A DNA stretch of 64,000 bases from positions 7,901,501 through 7,965,500 of the forward strand of contig NZ_CP109599.1 in NCBI RefSeq assembly GCF_036231945.1, in the 5' to 3' direction. Below, piece by piece: positions 17,578 to 26,544 of this stretch. Made by a program: the position numbers and the translations under genes. The DNA is from Streptomyces sp. NBC_01429. GTDB lineage: Bacteria; Actinomycetota; Actinomycetes; Streptomycetales; Streptomycetaceae. Under the pieces are notes generated by a model, which saw only the letters and a program-made list of their open reading frames with translations, had not been told where the DNA came from and did not search any database. The first letter of the stretch is position 1; every line of letters starts with the position of its first letter.

Positions 17578-19676
17578 GCACACCGCCGATATCGGCACCC
17601 GGACGGAGACCGCTGCCGCACGCCGACCAAGGCGGCGGTCCCACCGGGGTGGCCGTCCTGGCACTCCTTCTCGTCGTGACCACCCTGGTGGGCATGTGGC
17701 ACCTGACGCAAGGGACGTCGGGCGTGGGCGTCGGGGACCTGGTGCGGTACCTCACCGGTGAACCGGCGCACGCCGGCGGGGCGCCGGTCGGTGAGATCCT
17801 CACCGGCTCGCGCCTGCCGCGCCTGTTCGCGGGTGTCGCGGTGGGCCTCGCCCTCGGCTGCGCCGGCGCGCTGCTGCAGTCCGTCACGCGCAACGCGCTC
17901 GCCTCACCCGACACCCTGGCGGTCACGGCCGGGGCCTACTTCACACTCTCGCTCGTCGCGGCCCTCGGCCTCGCCGTCCCGCTGTGGGCGTCGGGCGCCG
18001 TCGCCTTCGCCGGCGGTCTGCTCGCGGCGGCGCTCGTGCTGGTCCTCGCGGGCCGGGCCGCGGGCACCACGGGCACCCGCCTCATCCTCGCCGGATCGGC
18101 GACGGCGATGGCCCTGGACGCGGCGACCGCGATGCTGCTCATCCTGTTCAAACAGAACACGACCGGTCTCTTCGCCTGGGGAAGCGGGTCGCTCGCGCAA
18201 CTGAACATCGACGCGTCGGTACGCGCCTTCCCTCTCGTGGCCACGGTGCTGTGCGTCGCCCTGGCGCTGTCCCGCAGACTCGACGTGATGAACCTCGGCG
18301 ACGACGCCGCGTCCACCCTCGGTGTGCCGATCCGTACCACCCGCGTGACCGCCGTGCTCTGCGCGGTGCTCCTGACCAGCACGGCGGTGACACTCGCGGG
18401 CCCGATCGCCTTCGTCGGACTCGGCGCCCCCGTCCTGACCCGCCTGATCGCGGGACGGGTCAGGGCGCTGCACCGGCACCTCTTCCTGGTGCCCGCGTCC
18501 GGGCTGCTGGGCGCCTTGCTCATCCTGCTCGCGGACGCGTCGCTGCGTGCGGTGCAGGGCGCCGACGGGGCCGCCTCCATTCCCACCGGTGTGCCGACCG
18601 CGCTGCTCGGCGCCGTCGTGATCGTGGTCCTCGCCCTCCGCCTCCGCGATACGGGCCAGCTCCGCCGGCCACCGCACGCGCCGGTCGGCGCACGGTCGCG
18701 CCGGGCGTTCCTCCTCGTCGTGCTCGGCGCGGTGGCACTGCTGGCCGCTGCGGTCTTCGTGGCGATCCTCGCGGGCAGCCTCTGGCTGCGGACGGGGGAC
18801 ATCGCGCTCTGGCTCCGGGGAACCGCCCCGGACCTGATCGGCCAGGCGCTCGACGACCGAGTCCCGCGCGTGGTCGCGGCGGTCCTCGCCGGCGCGGCGC
18901 TCGGACTGGCCGGATGCGCCGTGCAGAGCGCGGTGCGCAACCCACTGGCGGAGCCGGGTGTGCTCGGCATCACGGCGGGCGCCGGGCTGGGGGCGGTGAG
19001 TGTCGTGACCTCGGGCCTGCCCGGCGGACGGCCACTGCTCGTCGCAGCGGCCGTCGTGACGGGGCTCGCCACGTTCGGGGTGATCGCCATGCTGGCCTGG
19101 CGCGGCGGCCTCCTGCCCGACCGGTTCGTACTGATCGGCATCGGCTGCGGGTACGGCCTCAGCTCCATCACCACGTTCCTCCTGCTGCGCGCCGACCCGT
19201 GGAACACGCCCCGGATCCTCACCTGGCTCTCCGGCACGACCTACGGGCGCACACTGCCCGATGTCGTACCGATCGCGATGGCACTCGCGCTCGCGCTCCC
19301 CACGCTGCTCGCCATGCGCGGCCGGCTCGACCTGCTCGCCGTCGACGAGGACACCCCGCGCATCGTCGGCGTCAGGCTGGAACGCACCCGCTTCGCCGCA
19401 CTGGCGATCGCGGCGGTGCTCGCGGCACTCAGCGTGATCGCCATCGGCGTCGTCGGCTTCGTGGGGCTCGTCGCCCCGCACCTCGCCCGGTCACTGGTAG
19501 GTGCCCGGCACGGCCGCGCGATCCCGGTCGCGATGCTCCTCGGCGCGCTGCTGGTGTGCGTCGCCGACACCCTCGGCCGCACGCTCGTCGCACCGGCCCA
19601 GATACCGGCGGGCCTCATGATCGCCCTGGTCGGCGCTCCGTACTTCATCTGGGTGCTCCGGCAGTCCCGCGCATGA
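17574..19676 (+). CDS. Fused double FecCD-type siderophore permease
   Basis: A 700-residue membrane protein with a GTG start in a GTGA overlap with the lipoprotein gene. It holds two complete FecCD permease units in tandem (about residues 15-355 and 370-698), each with around nine or ten helices. Family motifs recur in each half: GCAGALLQSVTRNALASPD in the first and GLAGCAVQSAVRNPLAEPG in the second, plus GPIAFVGLGAPVL and GVVGFVGLVAPHLAR. One polypeptide therefore supplies both channel halves, as in FhuB. No separate permease gene is needed. Confidence 0.92.
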   Translation: MSTPPISAPGRRPLPHADQGGGPTGVAVLALLLVVTTLVGMWHLTQGTSGVGVGDLVRYLTGEPAHAGGAPVGEILTGSRLPRLFAGVAVGLALGCAGALLQSVTRNALASPDTLAVTAGAYFTLSLVAALGLAVPLWASGAVAFAGGLLAAALVLVLAGRAAGTTGTRLILAGSATAMALDAATAMLLILFKQNTTGLFAWGSGSLAQLNIDASVRAFPLVATVLCVALALSRRLDVMNLGDDAASTLGVPIRTTRVTAVLCAVLLTSTAVTLAGPIAFVGLGAPVLTRLIAGRVRALHRHLFLVPASGLLGALLILLADASLRAVQGADGAASIPTGVPTALLGAVVIVVLALRLRDTGQLRRPPHAPVGARSRRAFLLVVLGAVALLAAAVFVAILAGSLWLRTGDIALWLRGTAPDLIGQALDDRVPRVVAAVLAGAALGLAGCAVQSAVRNPLAEPGVLGITAGAGLGAVSVVTSGLPGGRPLLVAAAVVTGLATFGVIAMLAWRGGLLPDRFVLIGIGCGYGLSSITTFLLLRADPWNTPRILTWLSGTTYGRTLPDVVPIAMALALALPTLLAMRGRLDLLAVDEDTPRIVGVRLERTRFAALAIAAVLAALSVIAIGVVGFVGLVAPHLARSLVGARHGRAIPVAMLLGALLVCVADTLGRTLVAPAQIPAGLMIALVGAPYFIWVLRQSRA

Positions 19677-19802
19677 CGCCGGGCGGCGCACCCGCTTCGG
19701 CCGGCCCGGACCTCAGGGTCCGGGGCCGCGCCGTCATGGAGACCCCACGGGCCGCGAGCCCCGCCCTCCACACACCCCCTCCGACCCGTCAGGAGTGCCG
19801 GA

Positions 19803-20912
19803 ATGCCGCCTCACCGGGGAACGCCCGTGAAGAGCACCGTCGTCCCGTTCGAGCCCGACACACTGCCGACCCCGCTGAAGCGGCTCGTCCACCACGACGT
19901 ACTGGAACGCTGGCGCGCGGTCGACCGGTCCGCCCACGCCCCGCACCTCGTGGCCGTTCCCGGGGACGACGGCGGGGACTGGACCGCTGCCGCACTCGTG
20001 ACGGCCCGCCCGCACACGGCCTACCTGAAGATCGTCGATGCCGTCGGTGACGTACCGGCGGCCGTCGGCGCCGTGGTCTCCCACGCACGCCACCGGGGGC
20101 TCGCGCAGGTCAAGTGGGAAGGGTGGACGGCGAGCGCCGGGGCGGCCGCCGCCGTCGGCTTCGCCCCGCTGCGTCTTCCGCTCGCGCGGGCCCGGGACGC
20201 GCAGGGGCCGGGCTCCGGCTACGTGCGCTGGCTGTCCGACGGCGCGGTGACCGAACCCCCGTACTACGGGCAGACGACGCACTTCACGTGCGGCGCCGTC
20301 ACCGCCCTGATCGCGCAGGCACACGCGGGGACGCTGCCGGAGGAGTCGCTCGACCGCCCGGCGGAGCTGACCCTGTGGCGCGACGCGACGAACTTCCCCG
20401 CGTGCGAGCCCGTCGGACTGGGCGTCGCCGTGCGCCGAGCGTGGCCGTCGTCCCCGGTCACGGTCTTTCTCGACACGGACCGGCCCATCCTGCTCGACCA
20501 CCTTCCGGAGAGCGAGCAGGAGTGGCGTGCCGTGCTCCAGCGCACAGCGCGGACGGACGCCGGACGGACCGGTGTCCCGATCGACTCGCACCACCTGCCC
20601 ATGACCGCGATCCGGAGCGCGATCGGCAGCCGGGAGCACGTGCTGCTCCTGGTCTCGCTCGCAGGGATGCAGGGATTCGACGTGCCGCACTGGGTGCTCT
20701 GCCACGGCGCCGTACCCGGCGCCGTGGTGATCGAGGACCCCTGGGCCAACGCGGCCGCGGGGGACACCTGGGTCGACGCCCACCTGCTGCCCGTACCCGA
20801 CGCGTCCCTCGACGTGATGTCGACGATCTCGCCGGACCGCTACCGCGGTGCCGTGGTCATCGGCTGCCCGGAGCGGCGCGACGCGGCCTCTTCCGAGCCG
20901 GCCGAGGAGTAG
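19803..20912 (+). CDS. C39-peptidase-like protein of the siderophore operon
   Basis: A 369-residue protein; an AGGAG at 19791-19795 supports ATG 19803 over the later GTG at 19830. The C-terminal two thirds look like a C39-type papain-fold domain: YYGQTTHFTCGA gives the oxyanion Gln and nucleophile Cys163, His296 in DVPHWVLC follows, and EDPW (Asp312) completes a triad. The first 130 residues resemble a degenerate GNAT or linker region. There is no signal peptide or transmembrane segment. It ends the siderophore operon and converges with a peptidase gene only 4 bp away. Its role is not established; it could process a peptide siderophore inside the cell. Confidence 0.72.
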   Translation: MPPHRGTPVKSTVVPFEPDTLPTPLKRLVHHDVLERWRAVDRSAHAPHLVAVPGDDGGDWTAAALVTARPHTAYLKIVDAVGDVPAAVGAVVSHARHRGLAQVKWEGWTASAGAAAAVGFAPLRLPLARARDAQGPGSGYVRWLSDGAVTEPPYYGQTTHFTCGAVTALIAQAHAGTLPEESLDRPAELTLWRDATNFPACEPVGLGVAVRRAWPSSPVTVFLDTDRPILLDHLPESEQEWRAVLQRTARTDAGRTGVPIDSHHLPMTAIRSAIGSREHVLLLVSLAGMQGFDVPHWVLCHGAVPGAVVIEDPWANAAAGDTWVDAHLLPVPDASLDVMSTISPDRYRGAVVIGCPERRDAASSEPAEE

Positions 20913-20916
20913 ATCC

Positions 20917-22383
20917 TCATTCCGCCGCGCAGGCGCGATCCCGCGAGGGCCGCTCGCCCGTGGTCAGGAAGCGGGTCACCGCGTCCTTCGCGCACTCGTT
21001 CTTGCCGAACGGGTAGACGCCGTGACCGCCCTCGTCGGCCGTGACCATGGTGGCCCGCTTGCCGAACGCCTGCCGCAGCTCGCGGGCGCCGACCAGCGGT
21101 GTGCCGGGGTCGCGCTCGTTCTGCACCATGAGGATGTTCGACGGGCCCCGGTCGCCGATGCGCACCTGCGGCTCGACAGGGCTGGTCGGCCAGTACGCGC
21201 ACGGGCCGATATTGGCCGTTACCGCGCCCAGCATCGGGTAGCGGAGCCGGTCGACGGCGACGTGCCTCTGGTAGGTGCGAACCGAGCGCGGCCAGCGCGA
21301 GTCGCCGCAGATCACGGCGAGACGGACGGAGGAGAGGTTCTCGATGTTCTCCCAGGGCTGCGCGGGCGGCTGGGCCGGCAGCGGTATGTCCGTGTCGAGG
21401 GCCTTCCACAGTTCGGCCAGCTCGGTCAGGCCCGCCTCGGTGTAGAGGGAGCCGAAGGTCGCGCCCCGGAAGAGGGTTCCGTCGACCTCGCGGACCGGCT
21501 TCCTGTCCAGCCGCGCGGCAAGTTCGTAGTACTTGGCGGTCACCTGCGCGGGGGTGGCTCCCAGGCCGTACTCGGGGTGCTCGGCGGCGAACTTCGCGAA
21601 GTCCGGGAAGCGGTCCTGGAGGCCGTGGGCGAACATCCGCATGGCGGTCGCGTCGTAGCCGCCGGGGCCCAGGTTGCTGTCGAGCACGATCCGGTCGCTG
21701 TGCCGCGGGAACATCGTCGTGTACACGGCGCCGAGGTAGCTGCCGTAGGACGCCCCGTCGTACGAGATCTTCGGTTCGCCCAGCGCGGCCCGGATACGGT
21801 CCATGTCCCGCGCGGTGTTCGCGGTGGTGGTGTGCGGCAGCAGCGACGCCGTCTTCGATGTGGCGCACTGCTCGGCGACGGTCTTCGCGTACGTCGCCTC
21901 CTTCGCGACGTCCGCGAGGGTGTCCGGCTGCTTCGGGAAGTTGCCCCGGGCCTGCTGCTCCGGTGTCAGGTCGCAGGTCACGGGGGTGCTGTGGCCGACA
22001 CCGCGCGGGTCGAACCCGATCACGTCGTAGGAGTCCAGGACGCTCTGCGGCAGACCGACCAGCTTGAGCAGGGCCGGGTAGTTGAGCCCGGCCCCGCCGG
22101 GGCCGCCCGGATTGGTGAACAGCACGCCCCGACGCTTCTCCGGCTTCGTGCTGGCCAGGCGGGAGATGGCGACCTCTATCGTCTTCCTCTCCGGGTGCCG
22201 GTAGTCGAGCGGGACATCGAGGACCGAGCACTCCAGCCCCGGCAGGGCGGAGTCCTCGGGACACTCGCCCCACCGCACGGTGCTCGGCGTCTTCGCGCTC
22301 TGCGTCTCCGCCGCCGAGGTCCCCGGGACGGCGACCACCGCTATCGCGGCGGCGGTGAGGCCGAGGGACAAGGTTCTGCGCAT
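20917..22383 (-). CDS. Secreted TAP-type alpha/beta hydrolase (tripeptidyl aminopeptidase, S33)
   Basis: A 488-residue protein starting at the ATG complementary to 22381-22383, with AGGAGG (complement of 22391-22396) in front. A signal peptide (RRTLSLGLTAAAIAVVAVPG) precedes an Ala-x-Ala-like cleavage region. The TAP motifs are clear: NPGGPGG oxyanion region at 91-97, FDPRGVG, and the nucleophile GASYG with Ser212, plus a C-terminal TAP-like domain with GGHGVYPFGKNEC near the catalytic His. It should release N-terminal tripeptides or act on small esters outside the cell. A longer in-frame opening upstream is out of phase with the MerR gene and is not used. Confidence 0.92.
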   Translation of the reverse strand: MRRTLSLGLTAAAIAVVAVPGTSAAETQSAKTPSTVRWGECPEDSALPGLECSVLDVPLDYRHPERKTIEVAISRLASTKPEKRRGVLFTNPGGPGGAGLNYPALLKLVGLPQSVLDSYDVIGFDPRGVGHSTPVTCDLTPEQQARGNFPKQPDTLADVAKEATYAKTVAEQCATSKTASLLPHTTTANTARDMDRIRAALGEPKISYDGASYGSYLGAVYTTMFPRHSDRIVLDSNLGPGGYDATAMRMFAHGLQDRFPDFAKFAAEHPEYGLGATPAQVTAKYYELAARLDRKPVREVDGTLFRGATFGSLYTEAGLTELAELWKALDTDIPLPAQPPAQPWENIENLSSVRLAVICGDSRWPRSVRTYQRHVAVDRLRYPMLGAVTANIGPCAYWPTSPVEPQVRIGDRGPSNILMVQNERDPGTPLVGARELRQAFGKRATMVTADEGGHGVYPFGKNECAKDAVTRFLTTGERPSRDRACAAE

Positions 22384-22475
22384 ATGGCTTCCTCCTGGGC
22401 GGCGCTCCGGGACTCGGGCGCCTGGATCGAATGCGGGAGACGTGGGGACGGGATGAGGCAAGTGACGTCGCCGGA

Positions 22476-23192
22476 CTAGCAGTTCATCCGGACCAGGACG
22501 TCGAGCTGAGCGGGGTTGTAGAGGTCGACCACCGCCAGGACGATCGCGCGCCGGGCGAAGTCCGCTCCGTGCGGGGCATCGGCGCTGAGGTCCTCGAAGC
22601 TGGGGAACTCGGCGAGCATCTTCCTGACGGCGGGTGCCTGGAGCATGCGTTCGGCCAGGTCCTGGCGGGTGGCCTCGTCGGCCTCGGCGGGCAACGCGTC
22701 GAACTCCGCTAGAGCGGGGTCGACTTCGTAGTTCCGCAGCGTGGCCGCGTAGGTGTCGAGCGCGGACTTGCCGAGCACCTGGGACATGACGACGGTCAGC
22801 GCGCGGTCGGCCGCCGAGACGTTCGCGGCGGCGACGGCCCCGCCCAGCTCGGCCGGAAGTTCGGTCGGCGCCGAGTGACGCAGGATCAGATCCAGCTCCG
22901 TACGCAGCTGTTGCTGCCGCTCGATGGAAGCGGCGAGTTCGCCGTCCAGCTTCCGCAGCGCCTCCTCGGGGTGTTCGTCGGCGTCGCCCAGCTCCGCGAT
23001 CCGCGTCAGCGAGAGCCCGAGGGCCGTGAGGCGCTTGATCCGTAACACCCGCACGAGATGCGGCACGCCATAGTCCTTGTAGCCGTTGGCCCGGCGTTCG
23101 GGCTCGGCCATCAGACCGATCTCGTGGTAGTGCCGAACCGTGCGCAATGTCGTGCCGGCAAGCTCCGCGAGCTGACGGGTACTCCACCCCAC
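22476..23192 (-). CDS. MerR family transcriptional regulator
   Basis: A 238-residue protein if started at the GTG complementary to 23190-23192, which places the HTH (WSTRQLAELAGTTLRTVRHYH) at the very N-terminus as usual; an in-frame upstream start at 23246 would add 18 residues that do not fit. The dimerisation coiled coil follows (EEALRKLDGELAASIERQQQ), then a roughly 110-residue helical effector domain without the cysteines of metal sensors. It is probably a multidrug- or small-molecule sensor. It points toward the TAP peptidase gene 92 bp downstream and has a dyad in its own promoter. Confidence 0.85.
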   Translation of the reverse strand: MGWSTRQLAELAGTTLRTVRHYHEIGLMAEPERRANGYKDYGVPHLVRVLRIKRLTALGLSLTRIAELGDADEHPEEALRKLDGELAASIERQQQLRTELDLILRHSAPTELPAELGGAVAAANVSAADRALTVVMSQVLGKSALDTYAATLRNYEVDPALAEFDALPAEADEATRQDLAERMLQAPAVRKMLAEFPSFEDLSADAPHGADFARRAIVLAVVDLYNPAQLDVLVRMNC

Positions 23193-23243
23193 GACATCCC
23201 CAGACCTCGATTCACCGGCGCGGAAACGTCGGCAGGGCCAGTT

Positions 23244-23270
23244 CAAGCTATGCCGCTACGGCATGGTCAA
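23244..23270 (-). promoter_or_regulatory. MerR-type promoter dyad
   Basis: ATGCCG-CTA-CGGCAT (23250-23264) is a perfect inverted repeat. Read on the minus strand it lies just after a TTGACC -35-like hexamer, with a 19-bp spacing to TGAACT. A long spacer holding a dyad is the classic MerR-regulated promoter layout, so the MerR gene probably controls itself. Confidence 0.5.
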
Positions 23271-23574
23271 GGGCATCACTCCGTGTTCAGCCCAGCGGAT
23301 GACCACGGCTGCGCCCTGGGGATGACATGGTCCCTGCCGGGCAGGTCGGCAGGACGAGAGGGCTTTCGTCCCGGCAGGTCACCTGGCGGACTGGACATCG
23401 CCCACCGTCGACGAGGAGACCGGGGAGCGGTGTGCGAAGTCCCCCGGCGGGATGCCCGGGTGGGCGCCGCGCGTCTCGGGAACGGCGGGCTCCGCCGGGC
23501 CGGGATCTCCCGGGCTGATCCGGGAGACGATGCGGTAGCGGTCAGGGTGCGTGCGCGACCCACGAGACCGGGCA

Positions 23575-24114
23575 GATACGCGGTGCCTCCCGCGCCAGGG
23601 ATGATTCCCAGCCGGCACTCCATCTGAGCCATTCCGGCACGCTCGAGCGATGCGAACCGCATATCCATCGCGGACAGCAGTTCCGCACCGCCGCCGCGTG
23701 CCGGCCCGCGCACCTTGCCGATGGTGATCTGCGGCAGTGACCGGATGCGTTCGTGGAGCCGCATCATCGGGTTGAGGGACTGGTCCTGTTCGGGGGGCGA
23801 TGGGGAGAGCGATGAACGTCGCGGGGTCGTCGGCGGTCGTCATGTCGCCGTGTGCGACGAAGAAGTCCGGGTCCGCGCTGTCGAAAACGATCACCCGGAT
23901 GTCGTGATCGCCGGACACGGTGTCCGTGAACCTGTCCAGGTCCCGTCATCAGGGCGGTGTCGAGCGGATTGATGGGAGGGCTGTCGATCACGACGTGCGC
24001 CACGCCGCTGGTGAGGGAGATCTTGAGGGTCGAGTATGCGTCAGGCGTCAGCCATGATTCCCGCTTCGCCGTCAGGCCGTTAGGTATCTGATGTATATCC
24101 AGTAGCGCAGACAC
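23575..24114 (-). pseudogene. Decayed enoyl-CoA hydratase/isomerase gene
   Basis: Three pieces of one crotonase-fold protein lie in three minus-strand frames. The first has VAHVVIDSPPINPLDTALM, the second RVIVFDSADPDFFVAHGDM, the third KVRGPARGGGAELLSAMDMR and LGIIPGAGGTAYLPGLVG. Each junction fits a single inserted base: one near 23941 and one in the G-run at 23792-23797. After GRARTL (about 23575) the similarity stops, so the C-terminal third is lost. Active genes of this family handle acyl-CoA hydration; this copy cannot make a full product. Confidence 0.8.
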
Positions 24115-24274
24115 ACTTCAACGAGATCAGGTATCGCGAGAGAGACCGACGTGCCCGAAGTGGAGCTCAACGGCGTCGGCCGGCAACCGCTCGACAGGTT
24201 CGCGGCCGGGAGGCGACCGCCTGACCCGAAACCCCGGCCGCCCCGGCGGGCCAATCAGCGGATACGGCACGCGC

Positions 24275-24314
24275 GTTACGTCCTGGGGAGGGGCTCCCCT
24301 CCCCAGGACGTAAC
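24275..24314. terminator. 40-bp near-perfect palindrome
   Basis: Arms of 19 bp (24275-24293 and 24296-24314) match perfectly around a two-base CT centre. In RNA it would form a very stable hairpin. It lies about 85 bp after the end of the OYE reductase gene, which reads leftward, so a strong factor-independent terminator is the simplest view. Such symmetry is unusual and a cruciform or protein-binding role is possible. The rest of the 24115-24400 gap shows no gene. Confidence 0.6.
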
Positions 24315-24400
24315 CGGGCCACGGCCGGGTCGGTGCCCATAAGGGCACGTCCGGCACACCGTCCGGTACGGACAGGAGCAACTCGCAGACCGCGGGTGGA

Positions 24401-25522
24401 TCAGCGCAGGTTGCTGAGCGCGTCCTGGCTGAACGGTGTCAGCTCGGTCTCCCTGCCCTCAAGGACCTTGTCCGCCCATTCCGGGTCCGCGAGCAGCGCG
24501 CGGCCGACGGCGACCAGGTCGAACTCGTCCCGCTGCAGGCGCTCCAGGAGACGTTCGACGCTTTCCACCCCGGCCTGTGCCCCGGGGGCGAAGGCGCTGG
24601 CGTCGAAGATGGTGTCCAGCCCTACCGAGCCGACGGTGATGACGGGCTTGCCGGTGAGCTTCTTGGCCCAGCCCGCCACGTTCAGGTCCAGGCCGGACTC
24701 GGGGAACTCGGGCTCCCAGTAGCGGCGGCCCGAGGCGTGGAAGGCGTCGACCCCGGCCTGCGCCAGCGGCTCCAGGAGCGCCTGGAACTCGTCCGGGTCG
24801 GCGGCGAGCCTGGCTTCGTAGTTGTCGGCCTTCCACTGCGAGAAGCGCAGCACCAGCGGGAAGTCCGGTGAGACCCGTTCGCGCACCGCGGCGACGATGT
24901 CGGCGGCGAACTTCGTGCGCGAGAGCGCGTCGCCACCGTAGACGTCGGTGCGCTGGTTGGTCCGGCCCCAGAGGAACTGGTCGATCAGGTAGCCGTGCGC
25001 ACCGTGCAGCTCGATGCCGTCGAACCCGATGCGCTCGGCCTCGTGCGCCGCATCGGCGAACGCCTGGATGATCTTGTCGATGTCGGTAAGGGACAGTGCC
25101 TCACCCGCGCCGGCGGTGCCGTCGAGCGCGATGCCGGACGGGCCGACCGACGGTGCCTGGGGAAACGGCGGCTTCCCGGCCTGGCGCTGGATGCCTACGT
25201 GCCAGAGCTGGGGCATGATCTTGCCGCCTTCGGCGTGCACGGCGTCGACGACCCGGCCCCATCCGGCGAGCTGCTCCTCCCCGTGGAAGCGCGGCACGCT
25301 CGCGACGTCGCCCGCGCTCGGGTGGTCGACATAGGTGCCCTCGGTGATGATGAGGCCGGTCCCCGCCGCGGCCCTGCGTGCGTAGTAGGCGGCGACGTTC
25401 TCTCCCGGTATGCCGCCGGGGGACTGGGCGCGGGTCATCGGAGCCATGACGATCCGGTTCCGGAGTTCTGCCGAGCCGAGTGTGAAAGGCCGGGCCAGGG
25501 ACTGAGCCGCGCGAGTGGGCAT
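24401..25522 (-). CDS. Old yellow enzyme family alkene reductase (NADH:flavin oxidoreductase)
   Basis: A 373-residue FMN TIM-barrel enzyme. The ATG complementary to 25520-25522 has AGGAGG 9 bp upstream. Family landmarks are the N-terminal LRNRIVMAPMTRAQ, the QLWHVG segment, the FDGIELHGAHGYLIDQF region carrying the substrate-binding His-x-x-x pair, and the late VAVGRALLADPEW phosphate-binding loop. OYE enzymes reduce activated C=C bonds and nitro groups with NAD(P)H. It is divergent from an Rrf2 regulator across a perfect palindrome, a typical arrangement for an electrophile- or redox-induced detoxification reductase. Confidence 0.92.
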   Translation of the reverse strand: MPTRAAQSLARPFTLGSAELRNRIVMAPMTRAQSPGGIPGENVAAYYARRAAAGTGLIITEGTYVDHPSAGDVASVPRFHGEEQLAGWGRVVDAVHAEGGKIMPQLWHVGIQRQAGKPPFPQAPSVGPSGIALDGTAGAGEALSLTDIDKIIQAFADAAHEAERIGFDGIELHGAHGYLIDQFLWGRTNQRTDVYGGDALSRTKFAADIVAAVRERVSPDFPLVLRFSQWKADNYEARLAADPDEFQALLEPLAQAGVDAFHASGRRYWEPEFPESGLDLNVAGWAKKLTGKPVITVGSVGLDTIFDASAFAPGAQAGVESVERLLERLQRDEFDLVAVGRALLADPEWADKVLEGRETELTPFSQDALSNLR

Positions 25523-25596
25523 GTTGCCGTCCTCCTGAGTGGTGTGCGATCGAGCAATGTGTTCCTGTTGAAGGTACATTTTCGCTGGATCTAAAT

Positions 25597-25613
25597 GCAA
25601 CAATGATTGTTGC
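25597..25613. promoter_or_regulatory. Perfect 17-bp palindrome, likely Rrf2 operator
   Basis: GCAACAAT-G-ATTGTTGC is a perfect inverted repeat in the AT-rich gap between the divergent OYE and Rrf2 genes. It lies 75 bp before the OYE start and 63 bp before the Rrf2 start, well placed to repress both. Confidence 0.65.
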
Positions 25614-25675
25614 TATTATGGCGGGGATGATGCTGTTCGATACACTGTGGCCAACAGGCCGAGGGGGTGCGCCGA

Positions 25676-26125
25676 GTGCTGGACGTCAGGTTCTCCAGTG
25701 CCCTGAAGGTGCTGCTGTTTCTCGCGGTCGCGGCCGAGAGCGGCTCCCCGGTGCTGAGTTCCGCGCAGCTTGCCGAGGGTCTGGACGCCAACCCGAGCCT
25801 GGTCCGCAAGCTTCTGGTGCCGCTCGTCAGGGCGGGGCTGGTGGAGTCGGTGAAGGGTCGCGCGGGCGGTACGAGGCTGGCCCGGCCCGCTGAGGACGTC
25901 ACCCTCGCCGAGGTCTACCGCTGCGCGGTCGGCGACAAGCCTTTGTGGGCATGTCGCCCCGAGAGCGAACACGTGTGCCTGGTGACCGCGCACACGACCG
26001 CGTACTTCGCCCAACTCACCGAGCAGGCCGAGCAGGCGGTGCTCGGAGCGTTCGGTGACCACACCCTCGCCGACGGCCTGCGGGATTTGCGCCGCCTGGA
26101 GCGGAACGCCGTCCAGGAGAGCTGA
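25676..26125 (+). CDS. Rrf2 family transcriptional regulator
   Basis: A 149-residue protein. GTG 25676 is preferred over GTG 25667 because GAGGGGG at about 25661-25667 is correctly spaced only for the former. The winged HTH (SSAQLAEGLDANPSLVRKLLVPL) and the wing GRAGGTRLARP identify Rrf2. Three cysteines lie close together in the region RCAVGDKPLWACRPESEHVC, a placement reminiscent of the Fe-S or redox switch of IscR/NsrR and of thiol-sensing YwnA-type members. It faces the OYE gene across a 17-bp palindrome and probably represses it until oxidised or alkylated (inference). Confidence 0.88.
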   Translation: MLDVRFSSALKVLLFLAVAAESGSPVLSSAQLAEGLDANPSLVRKLLVPLVRAGLVESVKGRAGGTRLARPAEDVTLAEVYRCAVGDKPLWACRPESEHVCLVTAHTTAYFAQLTEQAEQAVLGAFGDHTLADGLRDLRRLERNAVQES

Positions 26126-26544
26126 CCCCCGCGCATCCGCTTCGCCGCCGTCCCGGGCCATCCCGCGTTCGGCGCCGCAGGACTCTGCTGACGGCGCTGT
26201 GGCCCGGATGCGGTGGATGCGGGGGAGCGGGTGTGAGGCCGCGGACGGTGTCAACGAGCTTGCGGCCTGCGACCCGTGGAGTGTCAAGGGCTCGACGAGA
26301 GCTCAACTCGCCGCAGCCAGGGCCCATGTGCAGCGCCTGCTCGTGAGCATCGCGCTCACCGACGAGGAGCGCGCCGCCGTCGACGACGGCCGGCGCGCCC
26401 CGGACGCCCCTCTCGTACGTCCGGCCGACATGGCCACGCACTGACAGCCCGACTCCCACGCGAACGACGCGCCGAGCCCGGTCGACCCCTGCCCGCCGAC
26501 CAACCAGTCACCCACCGACTCCGCCGATCGAAAGAGCTGCTGAC
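26126..26544. other. Gap with a possible protein remnant
   Basis: No intact gene. On the plus strand about 26262-26444 reads as a short coding-like tail (STRAQLAAARAHVQRLL then LTDEERAAVDDG) that resembles a small helical actinobacterial protein of unknown function, but it lacks a start and an N-terminus. It is probably a remnant. The next gene has only a weak AAAGAG site in front. Confidence 0.35.

Noticed and set aside
17904..19481. 525-codon minus-strand frame across the fused permease
   Set aside because: Highly polar Arg/Glu/Gly reading opposite membrane helices; an artefact of GC-rich codons.
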